In this document: in pieces, positions 1 to 7,227 of the stretch
Numbering within the stretch: the stretch's first letter is position 1
Layout of the letters: each line of letters starts with the position of its first letter
From: Microbacterium telephonicum
GTDB taxonomy: Bacteria > Actinomycetota > Actinomycetes > Actinomycetales > Microbacteriaceae
Assembly (NCBI RefSeq): GCF_003651225.1
Contig: NZ_RCDB01000001.1
Location: 558,001-622,000, forward strand
Reading direction: 5' to 3'
Length of the DNA: 64,000 bases
Notes under the pieces: generated by a model
The model's database searches: none
The model's input: the letters and a program-made list of their open reading frames with translations, nothing else
What the model was told of the DNA's origin: nothing
Position numbers and translations under genes: made by a program

Positions 1-460
1 CGACGGAGGTGCGATCGACGACCGCGTGCGTGGCGAACGCGCTGACACCGAGGTGGTGGTGCACCGGTTCACCCGTCGCGCGGCGCAGGCGACGGCCGCC
101 GCCCACGAGCTCGCCCGCGGCGTTGGCGGCGCTGCCGGCGATGCAGGGCAGGCGTCCCTCGGTGTGGCAGCCGGCGCAGCGGCCGCATCGCGGCAGGAAC
201 GTCATGACGACCCGGTTGCCGACGGCGACGTCGGCGACGTCGGGCCCGGTCGCTTCGACGATGCCGGCGGCCTCGTGTCCCAGCAGCATGGGCAGCGGCC
301 GCGGGCGTGTGCCGTCGACCACGCTGAGGTCGGAGTGGCAGACCCCCGCGGCCTCGATGCGCACGAGCAGCTCGCCCGGCCCGGGTCCGTCCAGTTCGAC
401 CGCCTCGAGGGCGAGCATCCGCCCGTCGGTCTCGTCGAGCACCGCACCGGTGATCCACAT
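1..460 (-). CDS. Zinc-dependent alcohol dehydrogenase, N-terminal part
   Basis: The gene runs off the left edge, so only about 153 N-terminal residues are visible. They form the GroES-like half of a medium-chain zinc alcohol dehydrogenase, which oxidises an alcohol with NAD(P)+ in the cytoplasm. Cys41 in GVCHSD and His62-Glu63 in LGHEAAG fit the catalytic zinc site. Cys92, 95, 98 and 106 (CGRCAGC...LPC) form the structural zinc lobe. The ATG at 460 is preceded by GAGGAGG at a normal distance. A perfect inverted repeat lies just upstream (485-504) and probably binds a regulator. The substrate cannot be told from this half. Confidence 0.88.
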   Translation of the reverse strand, partial: MWITGAVLDETDGRMLALEAVELDGPGPGELLVRIEAAGVCHSDLSVVDGTRPRPLPMLLGHEAAGIVEATGPDVADVAVGNRVVMTFLPRCGRCAGCHTEGRLPCIAGSAANAAGELVGGGRRLRRATGEPVHHHLGVSAFATHAVVDRTSV

Positions 461-484
461 CGCAACCTCCTCGTCGCCAGCCAG

Positions 485-504
485 CATACCGACCAGGCGG
501 TATG
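485..504. promoter_or_regulatory. Operator-like inverted repeat upstream of the alcohol dehydrogenase
   Basis: CATACCG (485-491) and CGGTATG (498-504) are exact inverted repeats around a 6-base spacer, 25 bases upstream of the dehydrogenase start. The size and symmetry resemble TetR-family operators. The cognate regulator is not visible and may lie left of the window. Confidence 0.55.
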
Positions 505-530
505 TTTGCGACCGTGCCGCACCCTCCGGT

Positions 531-822
531 GGTTGAGTAGCGCGCGCAGCGCGCGTATCGAAACCCGCGCACCCTCCATCACTGCCGGGTTCGGGGCGTT
601 TCGACTCGTCGCTGTGCTCCTCGCTCAACGACCGGGCGGGGCCGCACCCTCCGGTGGTTGAGTAGCGCGCGCAGCGCGCGTATCGAAACCCGTGCACCCA
701 TCAATGACGCCGGGTTCGGGGCGTTTCGACTCGTCGCTGCGCTCCTCGCTCAACGACCGGGAAGTCGACGCCGACGGCCACCGCGTTTCGACTCGTCGCT
801 GTGCTCCTCGCTCAACGACCGG
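531..822. repeat. Cluster of dispersed palindromic elements, five units
   Basis: This gene-free stretch of about 300 bases is made almost wholly of two alternating short elements. Element A (531-566 and 656-691) begins GGTTGAGTAGCGCGC and ends CGTATCGAAACCC, with a GCGCGC-AGC-GCGC core that can fold. Element B (about 597-636, 721-760 and 783-822) begins CGTTTCGACTCGTCGCT and ends CTCGCTCAACGACCGG. They lie between the 3' end of the molybdopterin oxidoreductase and the upstream region of the alcohol dehydrogenase. Related copies occur at 6.2, 8.8 and 20.0 kb. Confidence 0.85.
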
Positions 823-836
823 GTGGGGCGCGAGGG

Positions 837-2402
837 TCAGGTGACGGAGACGAGGGTGCGCTGCCAGCCGCTGGAGCCGTTCGGGGCGATCGGCGCGGCC
901 TCCTCGATCTGCAGGTTCCCGGCCTTGTCGACGGCGCGCACCGTCAGATAGTGGGTGCCGGGCTCGGCGTCCCACGGCAGCATCCACTGCACCCACGTGT
1001 CGGCGTTGATCGGCGACGAGAGCGTCGCCTGCTGCCAGTCGCCGTCGTCGATGCGTACCTCGACGCGCTCGATGCCGACGGTCTGCGCCCACGCGACGCC
1101 CGCGATCGGGATGCGCCCGGCCGACACCGGCTTGCCGATCTTCGGGGTGTCGACCCGTGAGGAGAATTTGATGGGCGCCTCGGCACTGTACCCGCGCGGC
1201 GTCCAGTACGCCTCGTCGGCCTCGAACGTCGTGACCGTCAGCCGGGTGAGCCACTTGGTGGCCGAGACGTACCCGTAGAGCCCGGGAACGACCATCCGCA
1301 CCGGGAATCCGTGCTCGAGCGGCAGCGGCTCACCGTTCATCGCGACGGCGAGGATCGCGTCGATCCCGTCGTCGTTGACCGAGGCGAGGGGCGTGCTGGC
1401 GGTGAACCCGTCGATGCTGCGCGAGAGCACCATGTCGGCATCCGCCGCGGGCCGCGCCTCGCGCAGCAGATCGCGCACCGGCACCCCCAGCCAGCGGGCG
1501 TTGCCGACGAGCCCGCCGCCCACCTCGTTCGACACGCACGTCAGGGTGATCGCGTACTCGTCGAGGCCGCGGGCGAGCAGATCGTCGAAGGTCAGCTCCA
1601 TCGGCTGCTCGACCATCCCGTCGATCACCAGCCGCCACTCGGCGGGGTCGATCTCGGGCACGGTGAGCGCGGTGTCGACGCGGTAGAAGTCGTCGTTCGG
1701 GGTGAACAGCGGAGTGATGCCGGGCACGTCGAGCTCGGCGCCCGCGGGGATCTCGACCGTGCTGCGCGGCGCGGGCAGACGCAGCGCGTCGCGCACGGCG
1801 CGCACCGACGTCGTCACCCCGGCCACGACCCGCGATCCGACCCCCACGATCACCGCGGCGGATGCCGCCACGGCGGCGATGAGGAAGAACCCGCGCCGAT
1901 CGACGCCCGACGGGGTCGTGTGGGATGCGGCGGGCCGCGCACGAGTCGAACCGGACGCGCGCGGACGCAGGCGCCGCACGAGCAGCAGCAGGACGACGAT
2001 GCCCGCCGCGGTCCCGACGACCGGCGGGATCGCGTCGAGCGCTCCGGCGCCGGCGCGGGTGACGACCATCGCCGTCGCGACGCCACCGGCCAGTCCCAGG
2101 GCCACCGCCCCCGCGATCGGTCGTGCCAGAGCCAACAGCCCGATCAGCGCCGCGCCGATGAGCACGGCGACGGCGAGCGAGGCCAGCAGCACGATCTTGT
2201 CGGCCGAGCCGAACGTCGAGACCGCGAACTCCTTGACCGGCTGCGGCACGATGTCGACGACGAAGGACCCCGCCGCCAGCAGCGGACTCGCCGCACGGCC
2301 CAGGAGCAGTGCGGCGAGTTCGCTGGCCGCGAGCAGCACGCCCGCGGCGATCACCCCGGCGGAGGCGGCCAGCATCCGATCGATGCCTCGTCCCGTGCTC
2401 AT
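837..2402 (-). CDS. Membrane-anchored molybdopterin-dependent oxidoreductase (sulfite oxidase family)
   Basis: The protein has 521 residues. The N-terminal part holds about five hydrophobic segments (near residues 12-34, 71-93, 96-114, 129-143 and 172-190). An oxidoreductase molybdopterin-binding domain follows, and a Mo-co dimerisation domain closes the C-terminus. Cys289 in TLTCVSNEVGG matches the cysteine that ligates molybdenum in sulfite-oxidase-type enzymes. The physiological substrate is unknown. I chose the ATG at 2402 because GGAGG precedes it and it clears the stop of the upstream fasciclin gene; an in-frame start at 2444 would overlap that gene. Fasciclin plus molybdopterin enzyme is a pairing I recall from other actinobacteria, often with an extracytoplasmic sigma factor, which is absent here. 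Confidence 0.9.
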   Translation of the reverse strand: MSTGRGIDRMLAASAGVIAAGVLLAASELAALLLGRAASPLLAAGSFVVDIVPQPVKEFAVSTFGSADKIVLLASLAVAVLIGAALIGLLALARPIAGAVALGLAGGVATAMVVTRAGAGALDAIPPVVGTAAGIVVLLLLVRRLRPRASGSTRARPAASHTTPSGVDRRGFFLIAAVAASAAVIVGVGSRVVAGVTTSVRAVRDALRLPAPRSTVEIPAGAELDVPGITPLFTPNDDFYRVDTALTVPEIDPAEWRLVIDGMVEQPMELTFDDLLARGLDEYAITLTCVSNEVGGGLVGNARWLGVPVRDLLREARPAADADMVLSRSIDGFTASTPLASVNDDGIDAILAVAMNGEPLPLEHGFPVRMVVPGLYGYVSATKWLTRLTVTTFEADEAYWTPRGYSAEAPIKFSSRVDTPKIGKPVSAGRIPIAGVAWAQTVGIERVEVRIDDGDWQQATLSSPINADTWVQWMLPWDAEPGTHYLTVRAVDKAGNLQIEEAAPIAPNGSSGWQRTLVSVT

Positions 2403-2440
2403 GTCGCCTCCGCGCTGGGGTTGATCGGTGTCCGGTCGGA

Positions 2441-3112
2441 TCACATCGGGGGCATCAGGACCGTGTCGATGAGGTAGACCGTCGCGTTGGCCGTCTTCAC
2501 GCCACCGCAGATGACGGTCGACTCGCCGTTGACCATGATCGAGTCGCCCGAGCCGGTGACCTCGAGGTCGGCGCCGTTGAGCGTCGTGTGCGTGCCGTCG
2601 ATCTCCTCCGGCGCGACCTGGCCGTCGACCACGTGGTAGGTCAGGATCGACGTCAGCGTCGTGGCGTCGGTCTTCAGACCCTCGATCGTGGCCGGGTCGA
2701 TTTTCGCGAACGCGTCGTCGACCGGAGCGAACACGGTGTACTCACCGCTGTTGAGGGTGTCGACGAGGTCGACGTCGGGGTTGAGCTGACCGCTCACCGC
2801 GGCGACCAGGGTCTTCAGCAGCGGGTTGTTGGAGGCGGCGGTGGCCACGGGGTCCATCGCCATGCCCTCGACCGATCCGGCGCCGTCGGGCACCGCCTCG
2901 GCGTATGCGGCGCAGCCGGCGCCGACGAGGTCCGCACCCGGGTCCATCGTGTCCGCCTCCATCGACGCCGACGACTCCGGCGCGGGTGCCGGGGACTCGG
3001 TCATCGCGTCGGACGATCCCGACGTGCCCGACGAACAGCCCGCGAGGGCGAACGCGGCGGAGAGGGTGAGCGCGGCGAGGGCCGTGACCTTCGACTTCTT
3101 CGTGACGAGCAT
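2441..3112 (-). CDS. Fasciclin-domain lipoprotein
   Basis: This is a secreted 223-residue protein. It starts with a basic stretch, a hydrophobic segment and a lipobox LAGC at 23-26, so it should be lipid-anchored outside the membrane. A Ser/Ala/Pro/Asp-rich linker follows, then one fasciclin (FAS1) domain in the last 135 residues, seen in [20 protein letters not shown] and the final [14 protein letters not shown]1 domains serve adhesion or protein contact. The ATG at 3112 follows GGAGGAACACC. The molybdopterin oxidoreductase begins 38 bases downstream on the same strand, so the two are probably one operon. The closest well-known analogues are the mycobacterial MPT70/MPT83 proteins. Confidence 0.92.
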   Translation of the reverse strand: MLVTKKSKVTALAALTLSAAFALAGCSSGTSGSSDAMTESPAPAPESSASMEADTMDPGADLVGAGCAAYAEAVPDGAGSVEGMAMDPVATAASNNPLLKTLVAAVSGQLNPDVDLVDTLNSGEYTVFAPVDDAFAKIDPATIEGLKTDATTLTSILTYHVVDGQVAPEEIDGTHTTLNGADLEVTGSGDSIMVNGESTVICGGVKTANATVYLIDTVLMPPM

Positions 3113-3311
3113 GGTGTTCCTCCGTTCTCGGGAGCTGTGTGCTCCGCAGGACGTCTCCGGTGCCGGGGACGACACGACCGCCGGTGCGGGGTGCACCAGG
3201 GGTTCGGTGCGGGGTGGGAATCGGATTGGATGCGGGTTCGGCGCGCCGCGGGAGGCGGGGTATTTTTGTACGCGGTCCGCAGACGGCCTGCGGCAGAGGG
3301 AGGCGACGACG

Positions 3312-4952
3312 ATGTCGGATCGACCTCCCCTGCCCGCGCTCGGCACCGTCGACGTCGTCGGCGACGGCCGCATGGGGCGGGCCCTCGTCGCCCGACTGCG
3401 CGACGCCGGAGTCGCGGTCGCCCCTCCGCTCGGCCGCGGGGTCGTCCCGCACGCCGAGATCGTGCTGCTCGCCGTGCCCGACGCGCAGATCGCCGCGGCC
3501 GCCGCCCTCGTCCCGATCGGCGCGATCGTCGGGCATCTGTCGGGGGCGACGACGCTCGCGCCGCTCGCCCACGCCGATGCGTTCAGCGTCCATCCCCTCC
3601 GCAGCGTCACGGGTGCTGATGCCGCCTTCGACGGTGTGCCGGCCGCGCTCAGTGCGTCGTCCGATCGCGCGTACGACGCCGCGCTCGCGCTCGTACGCAC
3701 GCTCGGGCTGGCGGCGTTCGAGGTGGCCGACGCGGACCGCGCCGCCTACCACGCGGCCGCCTCGGTCGCCGCGAACTACCTCACGGCCGTCGCGGGATTC
3801 GCGGAGGAGCTGGCCGCCTCGGCCGGCGTGCCCCTCAGCGCGCTCGAGCCCCTAGTGACCGGGACGGTCGACACCTGGCAGCGGCTCGGCGCCGCCGCCG
3901 CGCTCACCGGGCCCGTCGCACGCGGCGACGACGACACCGTCGCGCGGCAGCGGGGCGCGGTCGCCGAGCGGACGCCGGAGCGGCTCGCGTTGTTCGACGC
4001 TCTGACACAGGCGACGCGCGACCTCGCCGCGTCCGAGCCCGGGGGTGTGGCGCCGGCGCCGCGTGTCGTGCGCACCGTCTCCGAGTTGCGCGACGTGCTG
4101 TCGACGGCCCGGCCGGTGCGGTTCGTCCCCACGATGGGCGCCCTGCACGAAGGGCATCTGTCGCTGCTGCGCGCGGCGCGCTCCGACGGCGGCACCGTCG
4201 TGCTGTCGATCTTCGTGAACCCCACCCAGTTCGACGAGCAGGCCGACCTCGACGCCTACCCCCGCACGGTGAAGCGCGACCTGGAACTCGCCCGCACGGC
4301 GGGCGTCGACGTCGTGTTCCTGCCGACGGCGGCCGAGATGTACCCCGCGGGAGCGGCCACCTCGGTGCGGGTGCGCGGTCCGCTCACCGAGACGCTGGAG
4401 GGGGCCCGTCGTGGCCCGGGGCACTTCGACGGCGTCGCCACGATCGTGCTCAGCCTGCTGCAGGTGGTGCGACCCGTCGCGGCGTACTTCGGCGCGAAGG
4501 ACGCGCAGCAGGTCGCCGTCGTCCGGCGGATGGTCGCCGACCTGCGCGTGCCCGTCGACATCGTCGTGTGCCCGACCTCGCGCGAACCCGACGGTCTCGC
4601 CCGCTCGAGCCGCAACGTGCGCCTGAGCGCGCCGGACCGGGAGCGCGCCCTCGCGATCTCGCGCGGACTCCGGGCGGCGACGGATGCCGTGGCCACCGGC
4701 ATCCGCGATGCCGCACGCCTGTGCGACGCGGTGTCGCACGTGCTCGCCGAGGCGGGTGTCGCGCCGGAGTACGTCGCGTTCGTCGACCCCGACACATTCG
4801 TGCCCGTCGCCGACCTCGACGGCCCGGCGGTGCTCGCCGTCGCCGCCCGGGTGGGGGAGACGCGCCTCATCGACAACGTCATCCTCGCCCCCGCCGACCC
4901 GCCCGTCATCCCGTCCGTCACTCCGCCCGTCATCCCAGGAGGTGCGCCATGA
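3312..4952 (+). CDS. panC: Fused PanG-like (Rossmann/DUF2520) and pantoate-beta-alanine ligase
   Basis: This 546-residue protein joins two pantothenate-pathway domains. Residues about 10-250 form a Rossmann-like plus DUF2520 domain, with the nucleotide-binding [11 protein letters not shown] at 14-24 and the conserved FSVHPLRSV region. Proteins of this type include PanG, an alternative ketopantoate reductase. Residues about 251-530 are pantothenate synthetase, with [10 protein letters not shown] (273-282), FVNPTQF (301-307), FGAKDAQQ (393-400) and SSRNVRLS (432-439). It condenses pantoate with beta-alanine using ATP in the cytoplasm. The tail is Pro/Val-rich. I chose the ATG at 3312 because GGGAGGC precedes it. 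panB overlaps the end by ATGA. In mycobacteria the two domains are separate adjacent genes, so the fusion is notable. The reductase activity of the first domain is an inference. Confidence 0.92.
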   Translation: MSDRPPLPALGTVDVVGDGRMGRALVARLRDAGVAVAPPLGRGVVPHAEIVLLAVPDAQIAAAAALVPIGAIVGHLSGATTLAPLAHADAFSVHPLRSVTGADAAFDGVPAALSASSDRAYDAALALVRTLGLAAFEVADADRAAYHAAASVAANYLTAVAGFAEELAASAGVPLSALEPLVTGTVDTWQRLGAAAALTGPVARGDDDTVARQRGAVAERTPERLALFDALTQATRDLAASEPGGVAPAPRVVRTVSELRDVLSTARPVRFVPTMGALHEGHLSLLRAARSDGGTVVLSIFVNPTQFDEQADLDAYPRTVKRDLELARTAGVDVVFLPTAAEMYPAGAATSVRVRGPLTETLEGARRGPGHFDGVATIVLSLLQVVRPVAAYFGAKDAQQVAVVRRMVADLRVPVDIVVCPTSREPDGLARSSRNVRLSAPDRERALAISRGLRAATDAVATGIRDAARLCDAVSHVLAEAGVAPEYVAFVDPDTFVPVADLDGPAVLAVAARVGETRLIDNVILAPADPPVIPSVTPPVIPGGAP

Positions 4953-5800
4953 GCGCCCGTGTCACGCTGCGCAGGCTCGACGAGATGAAGGCCGCGCGCG
5001 AACCCATCGTCATGGTCACCGCCTACGACTTCGCGACGGCTCGCCTCGCCGACCGCGCCGGCGTCGACATGGTGCTCGTCGGAGACTCCGGCGCGCAGGT
5101 CGTGCTCGGCCACGACTCGACCGCCGAGGTGACCGTCGAGGAGATGCTGGTGCTCGCCGCGGCCGTCCGTCGCGGCGTGAGTGCTGCGTTCGTCGTCGTC
5201 GACCTGCCGTTCGGGTCGACCGAGCTCTCCGACGCGCAGGCGGTGGAGACCGCCGTGCGCTTCGTGAAGGAGGCGGGCGCCGACGCCGTGAAGATCGAGG
5301 GCGGGGGAGCGGCGCGCCTCAGTCGCATCCGGGCGATCGCGGATGCCGGCATCGTCGTCGTCGCCCACGTGGGCCTCACACCGCAGACGGCGGTCGCCCT
5401 CGGCGGGCTGCGCGCCCAGGGACGCTCCGAGGCGTCGGCCGAACGGTTCGCCCGGGAGGCGCTTGCGGTGCAGGATGCGGGGGCGAGCCTGCTCGTCATC
5501 GAGGCGGTGCCCGCCGACGTCGTCGACGTCGTGCTGCCCGCCGTCGCGATCCCCGTGATCGGCATCGGCGCCGGGGCCGCCGACGGGCAGGTGCTCGTCG
5601 CGCACGACCTGCTGGGCATCACCGAAGGCAAGACCGCCGTGTTCGTCGAGCGCTTCGCGGCCGTCGGCGACGCGATCCACGCGGGCTTCGCGGCGTACGC
5701 CGACGCGGTGCGCTCCGGGGCGTTCCCGGCCGCCGAGCACGGCTACCGCGCGCCCGCCGAGGCTGTGGCCGCTGCCGCCCGCGTCGTCTCCGCCCGCTGA
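4949..5800 (+). CDS. panB: 3-methyl-2-oxobutanoate hydroxymethyltransferase
   Basis: PanB makes ketopantoate from 2-oxoisovalerate and methylene-tetrahydrofolate, the first committed step to pantothenate and coenzyme A. The protein has 283 residues, a usual length. Family signatures include MVTAYDFATARLAD near the start, VLVGDSGAQVVLGHD, ADAVKIEGG, VVAHVGLTPQ, IPVIGIGAG and VAHDLLGI. The start overlaps the stop of the fused panC by ATGA and has AGGAGG seven bases upstream, so translation should be coupled. With the PanG-like and PanC domains upstream, this pair encodes all the steps from 2-oxoisovalerate to pantothenate, apart from beta-alanine supply. Confidence 0.96.
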   Translation: MSARVTLRRLDEMKAAREPIVMVTAYDFATARLADRAGVDMVLVGDSGAQVVLGHDSTAEVTVEEMLVLAAAVRRGVSAAFVVVDLPFGSTELSDAQAVETAVRFVKEAGADAVKIEGGGAARLSRIRAIADAGIVVVAHVGLTPQTAVALGGLRAQGRSEASAERFAREALAVQDAGASLLVIEAVPADVVDVVLPAVAIPVIGIGAGAADGQVLVAHDLLGITEGKTAVFVERFAAVGDAIHAGFAAYADAVRSGAFPAAEHGYRAPAEAVAAAARVVSAR

Positions 5801-6143
5801 GCCGCGGCACGTTCGGGGCGTTGCGAGTCGAAACGCCCCGAGCCGCCTGCGGATCGCTCCGCGCCGCCCGCATCCGCGCACTCCATCCGCGAACGGCGTC
5901 GAGCCCGCCCTCGGCGTAGGCGATCCGCTTCGCATGGCTCCACCCCTGCATCCGCTTCTCCCAGGCGAACGCGTCGTCGATCCGGTCCATCTGCTCGCTC
6001 CACAGCAGCGTGACCGGCAGACGTCGCCGCGTGTACCTCGCGCCCTCGCCGGCTTGATGCTGTGCCAGGCGGCGGTCGAGATCGATCGTGCTGCCGACGT
6101 AGATCGTGCCGTCCGCGCACCGGAGCATGTAGACGTACGGCAT
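5619..6143 (-). CDS. GIY-YIG nuclease-domain protein with an extended tail
   Basis: The first about 95 residues are a compact GIY-YIG domain of the UvrC/YhbQ-like type. The MPYVYMLRCADGTIYVGST start carries the paired YVYML and IYVGS motifs, an Arg lies in LDRRLAQHQ, and FAWEKRMQGWS holds the conserved Glu. Such small proteins are usually 80 to 110 residues and are predicted nucleases of uncertain role. Here the frame continues to 174 residues. The extra tail is very Arg/Pro-rich, passes through element-B-like sequence and reads antisense into the last 180 bases of panB. The tail is therefore probably an accident of stop loss rather than a domain. The ATG at 6143 opens directly on the domain. 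Confidence 0.75.
   Translation of the reverse strand: MPYVYMLRCADGTIYVGSTIDLDRRLAQHQAGEGARYTRRRLPVTLLWSEQMDRIDDAFAWEKRMQGWSHAKRIAYAEGGLDAVRGWSARMRAARSDPQAARGVSTRNAPNVPRLSGRRRRGRQRPQPRRARGSRARRPGTPRSAPRRRTPRSPRGSRRRRPRSARRTRRSCLR
5814..5840. terminator. Hairpin between panB and the GIY-YIG gene
   Basis: CGGGGCGTT (5814-5822) and AACGCCCCG (5832-5840) pair perfectly around a 9-base loop, 13 bases after the panB stop. There is no clear T-run. The loop and right arm, GAGTCGAAACGCCCCG, match the end of dispersed element B, so the terminator may be derived from that element. Confidence 0.55.
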
Positions 6144-6198
6144 GCCCGCGACGCTAGCGAGCGGCGCGGATGCCGGTGCTCACCGTCCACAGCCCGGG

Positions 6199-6378
6199 GC
6201 GTTTCGACTCGTCGCTGCGCTCCTCGCTCAACGACCGGGAGCACCCCCGATCGTTGAGCGAGCGGAGCGAGTCGAAACGCGCGCACTGTCCGGGGCGTTT
6301 CGACTCGTCGCTGCGCTCCTCGCTCAACGACCGGGAGCACCCGCCGGTCGTTGAGCGAGCGGAGCGAGTCGAAACGCC
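6199..6378. repeat. Four dispersed element-B units in both orientations
   Basis: Two long forms read CGTTTCGACTCGTCGCTGCG...CTCAACGACCGG (6199-6239 and 6296-6334). Two short inverted forms, TCGTTGAGCGAGCGGAGCG followed by AGTCGAAACGC, lie at 6249-6280 and 6345-6378. The units alternate head to head, so each pair could fold into a long cruciform. They fill the gap between the GIY-YIG start and the TetR stop. Confidence 0.85.
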
Positions 6379-6388
6379 CGAACCCGCG

Positions 6389-7120
6389 TCAGCGGCGGGA
6401 CTGGATGCGCAGGCCGTCGAGAAGCAGGTCGAGGCCGGAGAGGAACTGGTCGCGGTCGTCGTGGCCGGCGAACTCGTCCACGATGTGGTGGATGAAGGGG
6501 TAGCCGGCAGGATCCAGCGCCCGCCACTGCTGCGTCGCGCGCCCGAGGTACTCCTCGCGGGTCACCTCGCCCGAGACCACCTCCGCCGGCGGCTCCTGCC
6601 CCATGTCGGCCGCCGTGCCGATGACGAATCCGACGACCGCCGAGGTCGCGTGGAACCGCTGTCGCGGCGTGAGGTCGAGTCGCAGCGTCTCCTCGCCGAT
6701 CCGCTCGTACAGACTCAGCGAGTTCGGCTGGGCGCCGGTGTTGCGCATCGCGTACGCCCCGAGCCACGGTCGGTCGACGATCGCGTCGAACATCGCCAGC
6801 GCGATCGTGCGCAGGTCGGCGATGGGGTCGTCGGTGTGGAGCCCCGCGACCGAGGTGAGCACGCCCGCGAGCACCGAATCGGCGGCGAGGTCGAGCAGCT
6901 CGTCGCGCCCCGACACGTACCAGTACACGCTCGCGGCACCGCCGCCGAGCCTCGTCGCGAGTGCACGGATGGTGAGCCCCTGCGCGCCCGCCTCGTCGAG
7001 CAGCGCGACGGCCTCCGACAGTACGGAGTCCAGCGAATGCGAGGCCCGCTCGCGGGTGCGCGCGCCGCGCGCGCGCCCACCGCCGCGGCGTGCCGCATCC
7101 GAGGTCGTCGAGTCGGTCAT
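6389..7120 (-). CDS. TetR-family repressor with TetR_C-type ligand domain
   Basis: This 243-residue regulator has an N-terminal helix-turn-helix at about 45-90 (LTIRALATRLGGGAASVYWYVSGRDELL), the pattern of TetR proteins proper. A long alpha-helical ligand domain follows. It is divergent from the DHA2 exporter at 7228. The shared intergenic region holds three GAAC-N3-GTTC palindromes, so it very probably represses the exporter and itself. I prefer the ATG at 7120; a GTG directly before it at 7123 is also possible. The inducer is unknown and is likely to be an exporter substrate. Confidence 0.88.
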   Translation of the reverse strand: MTDSTTSDAARRGGGRARGARTRERASHSLDSVLSEAVALLDEAGAQGLTIRALATRLGGGAASVYWYVSGRDELLDLAADSVLAGVLTSVAGLHTDDPIADLRTIALAMFDAIVDRPWLGAYAMRNTGAQPNSLSLYERIGEETLRLDLTPRQRFHATSAVVGFVIGTAADMGQEPPAEVVSGEVTREEYLGRATQQWRALDPAGYPFIHHIVDEFAGHDDRDQFLSGLDLLLDGLRIQSRR

Positions 7121-7151
7121 CACTTCATCCCATCACAGAGTCGCCGTGCAC

Positions 7152-7180
7152 TTGCGCATTGTCGAACACTGTTCTATCGT
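7152..7180 (+). promoter_or_regulatory. Promoter of the DHA2 exporter
   Basis: TTGCGC (7152-7157) and TATCGT (7175-7180) are separated by 17 bases. The first palindrome of the operator array sits in the spacer, so a bound repressor would block RNA polymerase. The assignment rests on motif spacing only. Confidence 0.5.
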
Positions 7181-7212
7181 ATCGAACGGCGTTCGAGGAC
7201 CGAACGCTGTTC
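7164..7212. promoter_or_regulatory. Triple TetR operator
   Basis: Three similar palindromes follow one another: GAACACTGTTC (7164-7174), GAACGGCGTTC (7184-7194) and GAACGCTGTTC (7202-7212), with centres 20 and 18 bases apart. The middle one extends to a perfect TCGAACG-G-CGTTCGA. They lie between the divergent TetR and exporter genes and are the likely binding sites of that TetR. Confidence 0.75.
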
Positions 7213-7227
7213 GAGTCAGGAGTCGCC

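Noticed and set aside
531..822. Insertion sequence ends
   Set aside because: No transposase frame, no target duplication and only short palindromic units are seen. They fit dispersed repeats better.
2402..2444. Upstream start for the molybdopterin oxidoreductase at 2444
   Set aside because: It would overlap the fasciclin stop and lacks a ribosome site, while the ATG at 2402 has GGAGG and opens directly before the first membrane segment.
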